A DNA stretch of 61,300 nt from a bacterium (GCA_030824575.1 JAVBXL010000196.1:1-61300); one strand, 5' to 3'; positions 37,392 through 46,012 are shown, counted from the first letter of the stretch. A program made the numbers and translations. The notes: generated by a model from the letters alone, not told the origin.

Positions 37392-38021
37392 TCAGAAAAC
37401 CGCGGCGACCAGCTTTTCGAAGGCCTTGGCGCGGTGGCTCATGGCGTGCTTGGCGTCCGGGTCCATCTCGCCGAAGCTGATGTCATGGCCGTGGGGCACG
37501 AACATGGGGTCATAGCCAAAGCCCTTGTCGCCGCGCGGCGGCCAGATCAGCGTGCCATCGATCCGGCCCTCGAACGCCTCGACATGGCCGTCGGGCCAGG
37601 CGAGGGCAAGGGCGCAGACGAAATGGGCGTCATGGCCGGCGTCCGGTCCTTTGGCCTCGACCCCGTCCCAAACCTTGCGCATGGCCATGTCGAAATCCTT
37701 GGTCGGCCCGGCCCAGCGCGCGGAAAACAGGCCGGGGTCGCCACCCAGCGCCTCGACGCACAGGCCCGAATCATCGGCCAGCGCGGGCAGGCCGGACAGG
37801 TCGGCGGCCTGCATCGCCTTCAATTCCGCGTTCGCGATGAAGGTGGTGCCGGTTTCCTCCGGTTCGGGCAGGTCGAGCGACGCGGCGGAAATCGGCTCGA
37901 TGCCATAGGGGCCAAGCAAAGCGGCGATTTCGCGCACCTTGCCGGGATTATGGCTGGCGATCACCAGCTTGCCCGGCGTGAGTTTGCGGATCGCCTGTTC
38001 CTGTCCGAAATTGTCGGTCAT
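37392..38021 (-). CDS. rdgB: XTP/dITP pyrophosphatase (HAM1/RdgB)
   Basis: The 209-residue enzyme removes non-canonical purine triphosphates from the pool. It has the family start [34 protein letters not shown] with the catalytic acidic residues, and ending [12 protein letters not shown] plus [12 protein letters not shown]. Start at 38021 (MTDNFGQEQ) is preferred over 38042. It lies next to rph in the same direction, separated by a palindromic repeat, a pairing common in this group. Confidence 0.95.
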   Translation of the reverse strand: MTDNFGQEQAIRKLTPGKLVIASHNPGKVREIAALLGPYGIEPISAASLDLPEPEETGTTFIANAELKAMQAADLSGLPALADDSGLCVEALGGDPGLFSARWAGPTKDFDMAMRKVWDGVEAKGPDAGHDAHFVCALALAWPDGHVEAFEGRIDGTLIWPPRGDKGFGYDPMFVPHGHDISFGEMDPDAKHAMSHRAKAFEKLVAAVF

Positions 38022-38046
38022 CGCCTTACCCTTGCTTCCCATGCCA

Positions 38047-38138
38047 CGTCATCCCGGCTTTGAGCCGGGGTCCCGCTTCTTCATCCGCCACGCTTGATCA
38101 AAGAAAAAGCGGGACCCCGGGTCAAGCCCGGGGTGACG
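38047..38138. repeat. Palindromic intergenic repeat (type D), copy 2
   Basis: CGTCATCCCGGCTTTGAGCC (left, from 38047) pairs with a right arm ending GGTCAAGCCCGGGGTGACG (38120-38138), and AAGCGGGACCCC mirrors GGGGTCCCGCTT. The whole 92-base hairpin fits between rph and rdgB and could also shape transcript processing. Confidence 0.85.
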
Positions 38139-38146
38139 ATCAAAGC

Positions 38147-38863
38147 TTACCGTCCCGTCGCTGCGTCCTGCGCCGCGAAGATTTTTGCGCAGCCGATGCG
38201 GGCGAGGCGGAGCAGGCGGAGCAGCTCTTCCTCGTCATAGGCCGCGCCCTCGGCCGTCGCCTGCACTTCGGCGAACTTGCCGTCGCCGGTCAAGATCAGG
38301 TTGGCGTCCGTTTCGGCATTGCTGTCCTCGGCATAGTCGAGGTCGAGGACGGGCGTGCCTTCGAAGATGCCGCAACTGATCGCCGCGACCTTCTGGATGA
38401 TCGGGTCTTCCTTGAGCGCGCCCGATGCCAGCAGCTTGTCCACCGCGATTCGCAGCGCGACCCAGCTGCCCGAAATGGCCGCCGTCCGCGTGCCGCCATC
38501 GGCCTGGATCACGTCGCAATCGATCACGATCTGTCGCTCGCCTAGCTTCTTCATGTCGACCACGGTGCGCAGCGAACGGCCGATCAGGCGCTGGATTTCT
38601 TGCGTCCGGCCCGACTGCTTGCCCTTGGCCGCTTCGCGCGATCCGCGAGTGTGGGTGGCGCGAGGCAACATGCCATATTCGGCCGTGACCCAGCCCGACC
38701 CCTTGCCGCGCAGGAAGGGGGGCACCTTTTCCTCGACCGACGCGGTGCACAGCACGCGGGTATCGCCGAAGCTGATGAGGCAGCTTCCTTCGGCATGGAT
38801 GGTGAAGCCAGGCTCCATGGTGATATCGCGCATCTGGTCGGGCGCGCGGCCGGAAGGACGCAT
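38147..38863 (-). CDS. rph: Ribonuclease PH
   Basis: The 238-residue exoribonuclease trims tRNA 3' ends using phosphate. The N-terminus [20 protein letters not shown] is typical, followed by [20 protein letters not shown], and the core [15 protein letters not shown] and [20 protein letters not shown]. It is the full family length (about 238). It is divergent from the DUF6438 lipoprotein gene. Confidence 0.97.
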   Translation of the reverse strand: MRPSGRAPDQMRDITMEPGFTIHAEGSCLISFGDTRVLCTASVEEKVPPFLRGKGSGWVTAEYGMLPRATHTRGSREAAKGKQSGRTQEIQRLIGRSLRTVVDMKKLGERQIVIDCDVIQADGGTRTAAISGSWVALRIAVDKLLASGALKEDPIIQKVAAISCGIFEGTPVLDLDYAEDSNAETDANLILTGDGKFAEVQATAEGAAYDEEELLRLLRLARIGCAKIFAAQDAATGR

Positions 38864-38957
38864 ATTCTTTACTCCGAAACGGTCAGTTGACGGCGCTTAA
38901 CGCCCGATGGCGTGACTTGCCAGTGTCGCGAAAGAAATAAGGCGTTAAAGAGAGACA

Positions 38958-39464
38958 ATGACAAGATATGCAATGATGGCCGGGCTGGCGCTGCTGGCGG
39001 GCTGCGTGGGGGGCGGTGATACCGAATTGGAAAAGCCCAAGGCGCCCGGTGAGACGATCCGCTTTACCGCCGGACGCTGTTTCGGCGCATGTCCTTCCTA
39101 TAGCCTGCGTGTGACGCCGGACGGTTCGGGCCTGCTGGAGCCGGAGAAATTCACCGCCGTTCCCGGTCCGACCCGCTTTGCCGTCAGCATGGTGCAATAT
39201 CGCCGCCTGCGCGCCGCGCTTGCGCCCTATCGCCCGGCGAGCGGCACGGCCAAGCGCATCGGGCATGGCGAAAACTGCACGCGCTTCGCCACCGACATGC
39301 CAGGCTACACGATCGAATGGACCGGCAATGGCGGCAAGCCGACCCGGCTGGAGTTCCAGTCCGGTTGCATGGATGCGCGCTATGGCAAGTTGCGCACCAC
39401 GATCGCGGCGATCCCCAAGATGCTGGACATCGAACCGATGATCAAAACCAAGCCCGCCCGATAG
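38958..39464 (+). CDS. DUF6438-type lipoprotein
   Basis: The 168-residue protein has lipobox LAGC (MMAGLALLAGCVGG) and the DUF6438 opening FTAGRCFGACPSYSLRVTPD, with a Cys pair C-F-G-A-C. Two further Cys (ENCTRF, QSGCMD) suggest two disulphides in the mature periplasmic domain. The function of this family is unknown. The next gene starts seven bases after its stop, so the pair is probably one unit upstream of hrcA. Confidence 0.78.
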   Translation: MTRYAMMAGLALLAGCVGGGDTELEKPKAPGETIRFTAGRCFGACPSYSLRVTPDGSGLLEPEKFTAVPGPTRFAVSMVQYRRLRAALAPYRPASGTAKRIGHGENCTRFATDMPGYTIEWTGNGGKPTRLEFQSGCMDARYGKLRTTIAAIPKMLDIEPMIKTKPAR

Positions 39465-39470
39465 GAGTGT

Positions 39471-39665
39471 ATGATGCGCGTTCTTTTACAGATTGTAGGC
39501 ATCCTCCTCCTGCTGATGGGACTTCTTTGGGTCGGGCAGGGGGCGGGCCTTATTCACTGGCCGCAATCCAGCTTCATGCTCGACCAAAGGCCATGGATGT
39601 GGCGTGGCGCGTTGCTCGCTGTGGTGGGCGTCGCGCTGATCCTTCTGGCGCGGCGCAGACGTTGA
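39471..39665 (+). CDS. Small conserved two-helix membrane protein
   Basis: This 64-residue protein has two transmembrane helices (about residues 4-22 and 43-59), a short loop WPQSSFMLDQRPW and a basic tail (RRRR). The loop pattern recurs in a family of tiny alphaproteobacterial membrane proteins that I cannot name. AGGAG lies upstream of the ATG pair at 39471/39474. It sits between the DUF6438 lipoprotein and hrcA, 31 bases before the latter. Confidence 0.7.
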   Translation: MMRVLLQIVGILLLLMGLLWVGQGAGLIHWPQSSFMLDQRPWMWRGALLAVVGVALILLARRRR

Positions 39666-39696
39666 GCCTGCCCGCAACCCATCCTATATCACCGCC

Positions 39697-40743
39697 ATGA
39701 CGCTGACGACGCCAATCTCCGAACTGAACGATCGCGCGCGCGATGTCTTTCGCGTGGTGGTGGAAAGCTATCTCGGCACCGGCCTGCCGGTCGGATCGCG
39801 CACCATCAGCAAGATCGCATCGCTCAGCCTGTCGCCGGCGTCGATCCGCAACGTCATGCAGGATCTGGAGGAATTGGGCCTGCTGGCCGCGCCGCACACG
39901 TCGGCCGGGCGGATGCCGACCGAGACGGGCCTGCGCTTGTTCGTGGACGGCATGATGCAGGCGGCCGCGCCATCGGCTGAAGAACGGCGCGCGATCGAGG
40001 CGGGTCTAGCCGAAAGCGGCCCGATCGAGGAAGCGCTGTCCGCCGCCACCGCCGCTCTGTCGGGCCTGTCGGCCTGCGCCGGCATCGTCATGGTGCCGCG
40101 GCGCGAGCCGGTTCTGCGCCAGTTTGGCTTTGTGCCGCTCAACGACCGGCAGGCGCTTGCGGTGCTGGTGGGGCAGGATGGATCGGTCGAAAACCGCGTG
40201 CTGGACCTGCCGGCCGGCGTCACCCCGTCGATGCTGAACGAGGCGGCGAACTTCATGTCGGCGCGCTTCGCGGGCATGACGCTGCGCCAAGCGGGCGACC
40301 AGTTGAGCCGCGAGATGGAGACGGAGCGTGGCCTACTGGATGGCGCGGCGCGCGAGCTGGTGGAGCGCGGCATTGCCATTTGGTCGCACGATGCCGACGA
40401 CCGGCCCGTGCTGATCGTGCGCGGGCAGGCGCATCTGATCGATGACGGCACCGCCGCCGACCTGGAACGGGTGCGACAATTGCTGGAGCAGCTGGAGGGC
40501 AAGCAGGAGATTTCCCGTATCCTGGAAAGCGCATTGGCGGGCAGCGCGACCAAAATCTTCATCGGGTCGGAAAACAAGCTCTTTTCCCTGTCGGGTTCTT
40601 CGGTCATAGCCGCGCCCTACCGTGGCGCGGACGGCCGGGTCGTCGGCGTTGTCGGCGTGATCGGCCCCACGCGCTTGAACTATGCGCGGGTGATCCCCAT
40701 GGTGGATTTCACAGCACAGACGCTATCGAGATTGATGAGATGA
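39697..40743 (+). CDS. hrcA: Heat-inducible transcription repressor HrcA
   Basis: The 348-residue repressor has the winged helix at its N-terminus (VVVESYLGTGLPVGSRTISK, then LSPASIRNVMQDLEELGLL) and SAGRMPTETGLRLFVD. The GAF-like C-terminal part contains the typical VGVIGPTRLNYARVIPMVDF. It represses groESL-type operons at CIRCE elements. I find no CIRCE inverted repeat in the window, including upstream of dnaK or grpE, so its target genes are elsewhere. Its stop overlaps grpE by four bases. Confidence 0.96.
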   Translation: MTLTTPISELNDRARDVFRVVVESYLGTGLPVGSRTISKIASLSLSPASIRNVMQDLEELGLLAAPHTSAGRMPTETGLRLFVDGMMQAAAPSAEERRAIEAGLAESGPIEEALSAATAALSGLSACAGIVMVPRREPVLRQFGFVPLNDRQALAVLVGQDGSVENRVLDLPAGVTPSMLNEAANFMSARFAGMTLRQAGDQLSREMETERGLLDGAARELVERGIAIWSHDADDRPVLIVRGQAHLIDDGTAADLERVRQLLEQLEGKQEISRILESALAGSATKIFIGSENKLFSLSGSSVIAAPYRGADGRVVGVVGVIGPTRLNYARVIPMVDFTAQTLSRLMR

Positions 40744-41294
40744 GCGAAGACAAACAGAATATCGAAGACACCGAAGTCGTGGACGCGCTGCCGGAAGACG
40801 CCGCGCCCGCGGGCGATGCCAATGCCGAGCGGATCGCAGCGCTGGAGGCGGAACTCGCCACCGCCAAGCAGGACATTCTCTACGCCCATGCCGACACGCA
40901 AAATGTGCGCCGTCGATTGGAAAAGGAATTGGCCGACACGCGCGCTTATGCCGCGACCGCGTTCGCCCGCGACATGTTGTCGGTCGCCGACAATCTGAGC
41001 CGCGCGCTCGCCGCCATTCCCGCCGACCTGCGCGAGGATGAGAAGTTCAAGGGGCTGGTCGTCGGCCTGGAAGCCACCGGCCGTGAACTGGAGGCAGTGT
41101 TCGGCCGCAACGGCATCACCAAGATCGAATCGGTCGGCCAGCCGCTGGACCCCAACAAGCATCAGGCGATGATGGAAGTCCCGTCGGCCGACGCCGCTCC
41201 GGGCACGATCCTGATCGAGATGCAGGCCGGCTACATGATCAAGGACCGGCTGTTGCGACCCGCCATGGTCAGCGTGGCGAAGACGCCGGAATAA
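40740..41294 (+). CDS. grpE: Nucleotide-exchange factor GrpE
   Basis: The 184-residue protein has an acidic disordered N-terminus, a long coiled coil and the C-terminal beta domain (GQPLDPNKHQAMMEVPSADA, then GYMIKDRLLRPAMVSVAKTP). It releases ADP from DnaK. The start ATG 40740 overlaps the hrcA stop (ATGA). dnaK and dnaJ are 17 kb away in this window behind a sigma-32 promoter, so grpE is co-expressed with hrcA rather than with its partners. Confidence 0.95.
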   Translation: MSEDKQNIEDTEVVDALPEDAAPAGDANAERIAALEAELATAKQDILYAHADTQNVRRRLEKELADTRAYAATAFARDMLSVADNLSRALAAIPADLREDEKFKGLVVGLEATGRELEAVFGRNGITKIESVGQPLDPNKHQAMMEVPSADAAPGTILIEMQAGYMIKDRLLRPAMVSVAKTPE

Positions 41295-41303
41295 AGTCTT
41301 TCA

Positions 41304-41382
41304 CCCGTTCGGGCTCAGCCTGTCGAAGCCCATTTCTTTCTTTAGAGAAGTGACGCCCTTCGACAGGCTCAGGGCGAACGGG
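41304..41382. repeat. Palindromic intergenic repeat (type C), copy 1
   Basis: CCCGTTCGGGCTCAGCCTGT (41304-41323) with the inverse arm ACAGGCTCAGGGCGAACGGG ending at 41382. The 25-base arms match except for a few positions and the loop is about 29 bases. It lies directly after grpE and seven bases before the next start, so it could act as a transcription end. Confidence 0.85.
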
Positions 41383-41389
41383 ATTATTC

Positions 41390-42631
41390 ATGCTGCATAA
41401 CGCAAACCTCACCACCGACCGCCCCACCTTTGTAACCCATCTCGAATGTTCACTGACCGGCGAGCGTTACGCGGCGGATGAGCTGCATGGGCTGTCAGCG
41501 GCGGGCAAGCCGTTGCTGGTGCGCTATGATTTGGACGCGGTGCGCGCGACGCTGACCAAAAAAGCGCTCAGCCAGCGGCCGATGGACCTGTGGCGCTGGC
41601 GCGAATTGTTGCCGGTGCGGCAGACTTCCAATATCGTCAGCCTGGGCGAAAATGCGACGCCGCTGATCCCGCTGCCGCGCACCGCCGCGCGATTGGGCGG
41701 CGCGCATCTGTTCGCCAAGGATGAAGGGCGCTTGCCCACCGCCTCCTTCAAGGCGCGCGGCCTGGTCATGGCGGTATCGATGGCCAAGGAACTGGGCGTG
41801 ACTCAGGTGGCGATGCCGACCAACGGCAATGCCGGCGCGGCGCTGGCCGCCTATGCCGCTGTTGCGGGCATGGAGGCGATCATCTTCTGTCCCGACGATA
41901 CGCCTGAAATCAATGTGCGCGAAATCGCGGCGCAGGGGGCGCGGGTGTATCGCGTCAACGGCCTGATCGACGATTGCGGGGCGATCGTGGGGCAGGGGGC
42001 GAAGGTACGCGGCTGGTTCGATTTCTCGACGCTCAAGGAACCCTACAGAATCGAAGGCAAGAAGACGATGGGCCTGGAACTGGCCGAACAGTTGGACTGG
42101 GAATTGCCCGACGCGATCTTCTACCCCACAGGCGGCGGCACTGGCCTCATTGGCATGTGGAAGGCGTTCGACGAACTGGAGAAGATCGGCTTCATCGGGT
42201 CCAAACGCCCCAAGATGTTCGCGGTGCAGGCCGAAGGCTGCGCGCCCATGGTCCGTGCGTTCGAGCAGGGCGTGGAGTTTGCCGAGCGCTGGGAGAATGC
42301 CCACACCATCGCCATGGGCATCCGTGTGCCCCGCGCGGTGGGCGACTTCCTGATCCTGCGCGCGGTGCGCGAAAGCGGTGGCGCGGCGCTGGCGGTGTCC
42401 GACGCGGCGATCGCGGCGGCGGTACGCGATGTGGCGCGGGGCGACGGGCTGCTGCTCTGCCCGGAGGGCGGGGCGACGCTGGCCGCCTATCAACGGGCGC
42501 TGGACGAGGGGCTGATCGGCCGTGACGAACGCGCGGTTCTGTTCAACTGCGCCAGTGGATTGAAATATCCGCTGGAGGACCAGAGCCGCATGCTGGATCG
42601 CCACGCACCGATTGATTTCGAGGCCCTATAA
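41390..42631 (+). CDS. thrC: Threonine synthase (PLP fold-type II)
   Basis: The 413-residue protein has a leading zinc-finger-like segment (HLECSLTGERYAADELHGLS) and the PLP-binding Lys at K121 (TASFKARGLVMA). Other cofactor-binding elements include PTNGNAGAALAAYAA and PTGGGTGLIGMWKAF. It should convert O-phosphohomoserine to threonine. This form resembles the shorter, plant-like threonine synthases rather than the E. coli type. Closely related folds such as threonine dehydratase are less likely given the N-terminal segment. ATG 41390 follows the repeat immediately. Confidence 0.85.
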   Translation: MLHNANLTTDRPTFVTHLECSLTGERYAADELHGLSAAGKPLLVRYDLDAVRATLTKKALSQRPMDLWRWRELLPVRQTSNIVSLGENATPLIPLPRTAARLGGAHLFAKDEGRLPTASFKARGLVMAVSMAKELGVTQVAMPTNGNAGAALAAYAAVAGMEAIIFCPDDTPEINVREIAAQGARVYRVNGLIDDCGAIVGQGAKVRGWFDFSTLKEPYRIEGKKTMGLELAEQLDWELPDAIFYPTGGGTGLIGMWKAFDELEKIGFIGSKRPKMFAVQAEGCAPMVRAFEQGVEFAERWENAHTIAMGIRVPRAVGDFLILRAVRESGGAALAVSDAAIAAAVRDVARGDGLLLCPEGGATLAAYQRALDEGLIGRDERAVLFNCASGLKYPLEDQSRMLDRHAPIDFEAL

Positions 42632-42726
42632 ACGTCGTTCCGTTGATTCGGGCCGCGTGTTCCCGCGCAGGCTGGATCGCCCATATCTCTACATCTAGCG
42701 GCAGTCTGCGATACAGATTGATACGA

Positions 42727-42773
42727 TTAAGATCTATCCTAACTCTTGACGCGCATTATTTTTAAGATATATC
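42727..42773. promoter_or_regulatory. Promoter with repeated TTAAGAT-type boxes before the PadR gene
   Basis: TTAAGATCTATC (42727-42738) and TTAAGATATATC (42762-42773) differ at one base; the second includes the palindrome GATATATC. A -35-like TTGACG is at 42746-42751, with the second box over the -10 region. The A/T-rich repeat in this G/C-rich chromosome looks like a binding site for the PadR protein encoded 11 bases downstream. Confidence 0.55.
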
Positions 42774-42783
42774 GCAATGCATC

Positions 42784-43464
42784 ATGAAACATATGAAAGA
42801 CACAATGATGCATTTTTCCCATTCTCATCACTGCCGCCATGGCGGTCATCATCCCGGCGCTGGCCGATTCGGTTCGCCTGACGGCTTTGGTCGTGGCGGC
42901 GGATTCGGTGGCGGGCGAGGCGGCCCGTTTGGCGGCGACGCCTTTGGCGAGGATGGCCTGCGCGGTGGCGGCCGGGGTGGCCGCGGGGGCGGCGGCGGCG
43001 GTCGTCGGCGGCTGTTCGACAATGAAACGCTGCGCCTGATCCTCCTGAAGCTGATCGCCGACGAACCGCGTCACGGTTATGAACTGATCCGCGCGATCGA
43101 GGCGCTGTCGGGGGAAGCCTATGCGCCCAGCCCCGGCGTCGTCTATCCTACGCTCACTATGTTGGCGGAAATGGACTTGATCGTCGAGGAGCCAAGCGAA
43201 GGCAGCCGCAAGCGCTTCGCCATCACCGACGCTGGCAAGGCTCAGATCGAAGAGCGCAAGGCCGCGCTGGACCTAGCGCTGGCCCGGCTGGCCGCGCTCG
43301 CCCAACATGCCGAGCGGGTCGATGGCGCGCCGGTACGCCGGGCGCTGCACAATCTGCGCATCGCCATCCAGCATCGCCTTGAAAAGGAAGGCGCCGATAA
43401 CCAGACCATGTTCGATGTCGCGTCGTTGATCGACGAGGCGGCGAGCAAGATCGAAAGGCTCTGA
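42784..43464 (+). CDS. PadR-family repressor with His/Gly-rich N-terminus (YqjI-like, metal-responsive)
   Basis: The 226-residue protein has a His-rich first 25 residues (H3, H10, H13, H15, H16, C17, H19, H22, H23), a Gly/Arg-rich linker up to about residue 75, and a PadR winged helix (RLFDNETLRLILLKLIADEP, HGYELIRAIEALSG, PGVVYPTLTMLAEMDLI). E. coli YqjI has the same plan and uses the His-rich segment to bind nickel, controlling a ferric-siderophore reductase. A similar metal-sensing role is likely here. It precedes a DUF2218 gene by one base. Some alternative in-frame Met codons (M4, M8, M9) leave the exact start open. Confidence 0.88.
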   Translation: MKHMKDTMMHFSHSHHCRHGGHHPGAGRFGSPDGFGRGGGFGGGRGGPFGGDAFGEDGLRGGGRGGRGGGGGGRRRLFDNETLRLILLKLIADEPRHGYELIRAIEALSGEAYAPSPGVVYPTLTMLAEMDLIVEEPSEGSRKRFAITDAGKAQIEERKAALDLALARLAALAQHAERVDGAPVRRALHNLRIAIQHRLEKEGADNQTMFDVASLIDEAASKIERL

Positions 43465-43465
43465 C

Positions 43466-43744
43466 ATGATCCTGACCGCCCGAGTGCCCACCCCCAATGC
43501 CAGCCGCTATCTCCAGCAATTGTGCAAGCATTGGAGCCACAAGTTCGAAACCGATTTCAACGCGGAGCAGGGCGTCATCGCCTTGCCCATGGGGCCGGCC
43601 CGCTTGACGGCGGAACCCGATACGCTGGTGGTGACGATCGAACCCAATCCAGACGCCGATGTCGACCGGTTCAAACAGGTGGTCGCCGACCATCTCGACC
43701 GGTTCGCCTTTCGGGAAGCGCCACTGCCGTTCGATTGGCACTGA
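43466..43744 (+). CDS. DUF2218-domain protein
   Basis: The 92-residue protein matches DUF2218: VPTPNASRYLQQLCKHWSHK near the N-terminus and FRFAFREAPLPFDW-like ending. Family members are frequently linked with siderophore-interacting reductases and YqjI-like regulators, giving an iron/metal theme, but its biochemical role is not known. It starts one base after the PadR stop and is therefore probably co-transcribed. A type C repeat follows. Confidence 0.87.
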   Translation: MILTARVPTPNASRYLQQLCKHWSHKFETDFNAEQGVIALPMGPARLTAEPDTLVVTIEPNPDADVDRFKQVVADHLDRFAFREAPLPFDWH

Positions 43745-43752
43745 GCGGCGTT

Positions 43753-43854
43753 AACCCACCTCCGTTCGCCCTGGGCCTGTCGAAGAGCCTTACTTCTTGT
43801 CTGAAGCAAGTGAGCAGGGCTTTGACAAGCTCAGCCCAAACGGAGGTAGGGTTT
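43753..43854. repeat. Palindromic intergenic repeat (type C), copy 2
   Basis: AACCCACCTCCGTTCGCCCT (left, 43753-43772) and the right arm ending AAACGGAGGTAGGGTT (43839-43854) fold back with inner GGGCCTGTCGAAG against TTTGACAAGCTCAGCCC. It separates the convergent DUF2218 and M14 genes. Confidence 0.82.
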
Positions 43855-43862
43855 AACCGCCC

Positions 43863-44993
43863 TCAAATATCCTCGATCATCTCCGCCAGCACGGCCAGGC
43901 AATCCTTGGCGAGTTGCATCGAGCGGGCCGGGGACCAGCCGAAATCGGCGTCCGGCAGGTCGTCATTATCCTTGAACGGCATTTCCAGCGTCATCGCCAC
44001 TGCGCCGAAGCGTTCGGCCAACTGGTTGGTGGACATGGACAGGTTCGCCTTGCCCGCGCGCGCCACCGGATAGCCCAGCCGTGTCTGAAAATCAGGGGTG
44101 CGGGCGGCCAGCGTGTCGCGATAGCGGTGGTAGAGCGCGACCTGGCGGTCGGCGATCGACGGAATGCCCTCGAATCCCGCGATGAACACCGCGGGAATCG
44201 CCTCGTCGCCATGCACGTCCATCGCGAAATCGACGCCGGTTTCGTCCATCGCATTGCGCGCCAGTAGCACTTCGGGGCTACGCTCGGCCGTCGGCTCATG
44301 CCATTCGCGGTTCAGGTTCACGCCGACCGCATTGGTGCGCAGGTGGCCACGGCGGCTGCCGTCCGGGTTCATATTGGGGATGAGGTGGATCGTCGCTTTT
44401 TGCCGTAGCAGGCGGGCGACCGCATCCTCTTCGTCGCATAGGCGCTCCAGTGCGCCTTCCATCCACCATTCCGCCATCGTTTCGCCGGGATGCTGGCGCG
44501 CATAGAGCCAGACCTGCTTTGGTCCCTCGCCGATCGTCAGCAGGTCGAGCGGCTGGCCGTCCAGCGTCAGCCCCAGTTCGCGATGCGCAACGCCCGGCTG
44601 AGTCGCGGCCCAGGCGATCAGGTCATGATGCCGCTCCATCGAATAAGGCGCGAAATAAGCGACCCACAGCGCATTGCTGTCTGGCTCCAACCGGATTGTC
44701 AGCACGCCGTCGGCATAGCTGGTGTCGACCTGGACCCAGGTTTCGCGGTCCTCGCTGACCCGCGCGCTATAGCCCGCCCAGCCGTCGGGATAGGCCGACT
44801 TGCCTGCGTTGACGATTCGCAGTTCCACCGCGCGGCCCGCCGCATTGGCTAGCCGGAAATGGAACCATTGGTAGAAGTCGCTCTGATGATCCGTCACGAT
44901 CTCCAGATCGGCGCGAACGCCGGCCGGGGTGTCGGTGATGGAGAGGACGCGAATATTGCCGCTGTCGAAGCTGCTGGAAATGCTGATGGTCAT
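43863..44993 (-). CDS. M14-family zinc carboxypeptidase (cytosolic carboxypeptidase-like)
   Basis: The 376-residue protein has an N-terminal beta-sandwich (residues about 1-125; YQWFHFRLANAAGR, AYFAPYSMERHHDLI). The M14 catalytic domain follows with zinc ligands in ARQHPGETMAEWWMEG (H and E), NPDGSRRGHLRTNAVGVNLN and FAMDVHGDEAIP (third His), and the catalytic Glu in TLEMPFKDNDDLP. This layout is that of the CCP/AGTPBP1 subgroup (M14B), which trims C-terminal acidic residues. No signal peptide is present, so it is cytoplasmic. Its start overlaps the end of the upstream DUF4136 gene by four bases. Confidence 0.9.
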   Translation of the reverse strand: MTISISSSFDSGNIRVLSITDTPAGVRADLEIVTDHQSDFYQWFHFRLANAAGRAVELRIVNAGKSAYPDGWAGYSARVSEDRETWVQVDTSYADGVLTIRLEPDSNALWVAYFAPYSMERHHDLIAWAATQPGVAHRELGLTLDGQPLDLLTIGEGPKQVWLYARQHPGETMAEWWMEGALERLCDEEDAVARLLRQKATIHLIPNMNPDGSRRGHLRTNAVGVNLNREWHEPTAERSPEVLLARNAMDETGVDFAMDVHGDEAIPAVFIAGFEGIPSIADRQVALYHRYRDTLAARTPDFQTRLGYPVARAGKANLSMSTNQLAERFGAVAMTLEMPFKDNDDLPDADFGWSPARSMQLAKDCLAVLAEMIEDI

Positions 44994-45607
44994 TTGACCG
45001 TTATAGTGCGCCCCGATTCACCCGGATAGCCCCCGATCAGGGCAGCGGCGAGTTTCTGTGCGGCAATCCCCGGCTGCGCGGCGTGTGTGCCCTGCCGCGC
45101 CTGCGTCGATGCGCGGCCTTCCCACACCGCCGCCGAATCGGACCGGCGGCGCAACTGGACATGCAGTTCGGTGGTCACGATATCCTTGGGCTTGCCCGAC
45201 AGGTTGATGCCGACACCCAGGCCCAGGCCGCCAAAGGTGCCGCCGCGACGGCCACCGCCGCTGCCGATGCCGCCGCCCATTTCGACACTGACCGGCCTTT
45301 CGCTGCTGCGATCAACGCCGGACGGGCGGAAGGAGCGGCGGAAGCTGACCGATGCGACATAGTCGCTGGGGCCGCCGGCCTGCGCCGGGGTGAATCCCAC
45401 ACGCTGCAATTCCTGCGATACCGCCGCCGCATAAGTCCGAAATTCCAGGCTGATGTCGGGGTTGCCGGGCATCTCCTCTACCGCGACCGTGCCGGTGCGG
45501 GCGGGATCATTGACATGAAAGCGGGTCACTTCCACCGGCGGTACGGCGGTCGCGCAGGCCGAAAGGGGCAGGGCAAGGCATGCGGCGAGAATCAGGCGCT
45601 TCGACAT
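44990..45607 (-). CDS. DUF4136 lipoprotein
   Basis: The 205-residue protein has lipobox LSAC (MSKRLILAACLALPLSACATA) and then a DUF4136 core (VEVTRFHVNDPARTGTVAVE, TYAAAVSQELQRVGFTPA, TTELHVQLRRRSDSAAVWEG). A Gly-rich loop (GGGIGSGGGRRGGTFGGLGL) interrupts the domain near residues 120-145. GGAG lies before ATG 45607; the long ORF extension to 46048 runs across rpmJ on the other strand and is rejected. It is the first gene of a two-gene operon with the carboxypeptidase. Probably periplasmic-facing; function unknown. Confidence 0.85.
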   Translation of the reverse strand: MSKRLILAACLALPLSACATAVPPVEVTRFHVNDPARTGTVAVEEMPGNPDISLEFRTYAAAVSQELQRVGFTPAQAGGPSDYVASVSFRRSFRPSGVDRSSERPVSVEMGGGIGSGGGRRGGTFGGLGLGVGINLSGKPKDIVTTELHVQLRRRSDSAAVWEGRASTQARQGTHAAQPGIAAQKLAAALIGGYPGESGRTITVK

Positions 45608-45805
45608 GGGTAAACTCCAACGGGCATATGCCGTAGTAACGGCGCGGAGAGCATAATCCCCTCCAACGCGTGAAGCCACGACCTGGCTGCACGGGGGATG
45701 AACGGCGGTAAAAGAGCGCCTGCCACCCTTGACTTTGGCCCGCCCGACCCATAGGGGCTGCGCTTCGAAATTCGACCACACCAGATTCATCAAGGGCCGT
45801 CTGCC

Positions 45806-45931
45806 ATGAAGATCCGCAACTCGCTCAAGTCGCTCAAGGGCCGCCACCGGGACAACCGCGTGATCCGTCGTCGCGGCCGCACCTACGTCATCAACAAGAC
45901 CAACCGCCGCTTCAAGGCCCGCCAGGGCTAA
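45806..45931 (+). CDS. rpmJ: 50S ribosomal protein L36
   Basis: The 41-residue protein [20 protein letters not shown] continues with [20 protein letters not shown], the zinc-free (Cys-less) L36 type found in many proteobacteria. It is a tiny basic rRNA-binding protein of the large subunit. It is short enough to be missed by ORF finders. A terminator hairpin follows 51 bases downstream. Confidence 0.96.
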   Translation: MKIRNSLKSLKGRHRDNRVIRRRGRTYVINKTNRRFKARQG

Positions 45932-45982
45932 AAGCAGGCGCTTGTCGCCCCTACGGGGTGGCGGGTCTTTATGCAATGTGGC

Positions 45983-46012
45983 AGGCGCCCGGTCGATGAT
46001 CGGGCGCCTTTC
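45983..46012 (+). terminator. Terminator after rpmJ
   Basis: AGGCGCCCG (45983-45991) pairs with CGGGCGCCT (46001-46009), followed by TTT. The loop GTCGATGAT is nine bases. Confidence 0.82.

Noticed and set aside
39666..40739. CIRCE element for HrcA near hrcA, grpE or dnaK
   Set aside because: No TTAGCACTC-N9-GAGTGCTAA-like repeat was found in these leaders.
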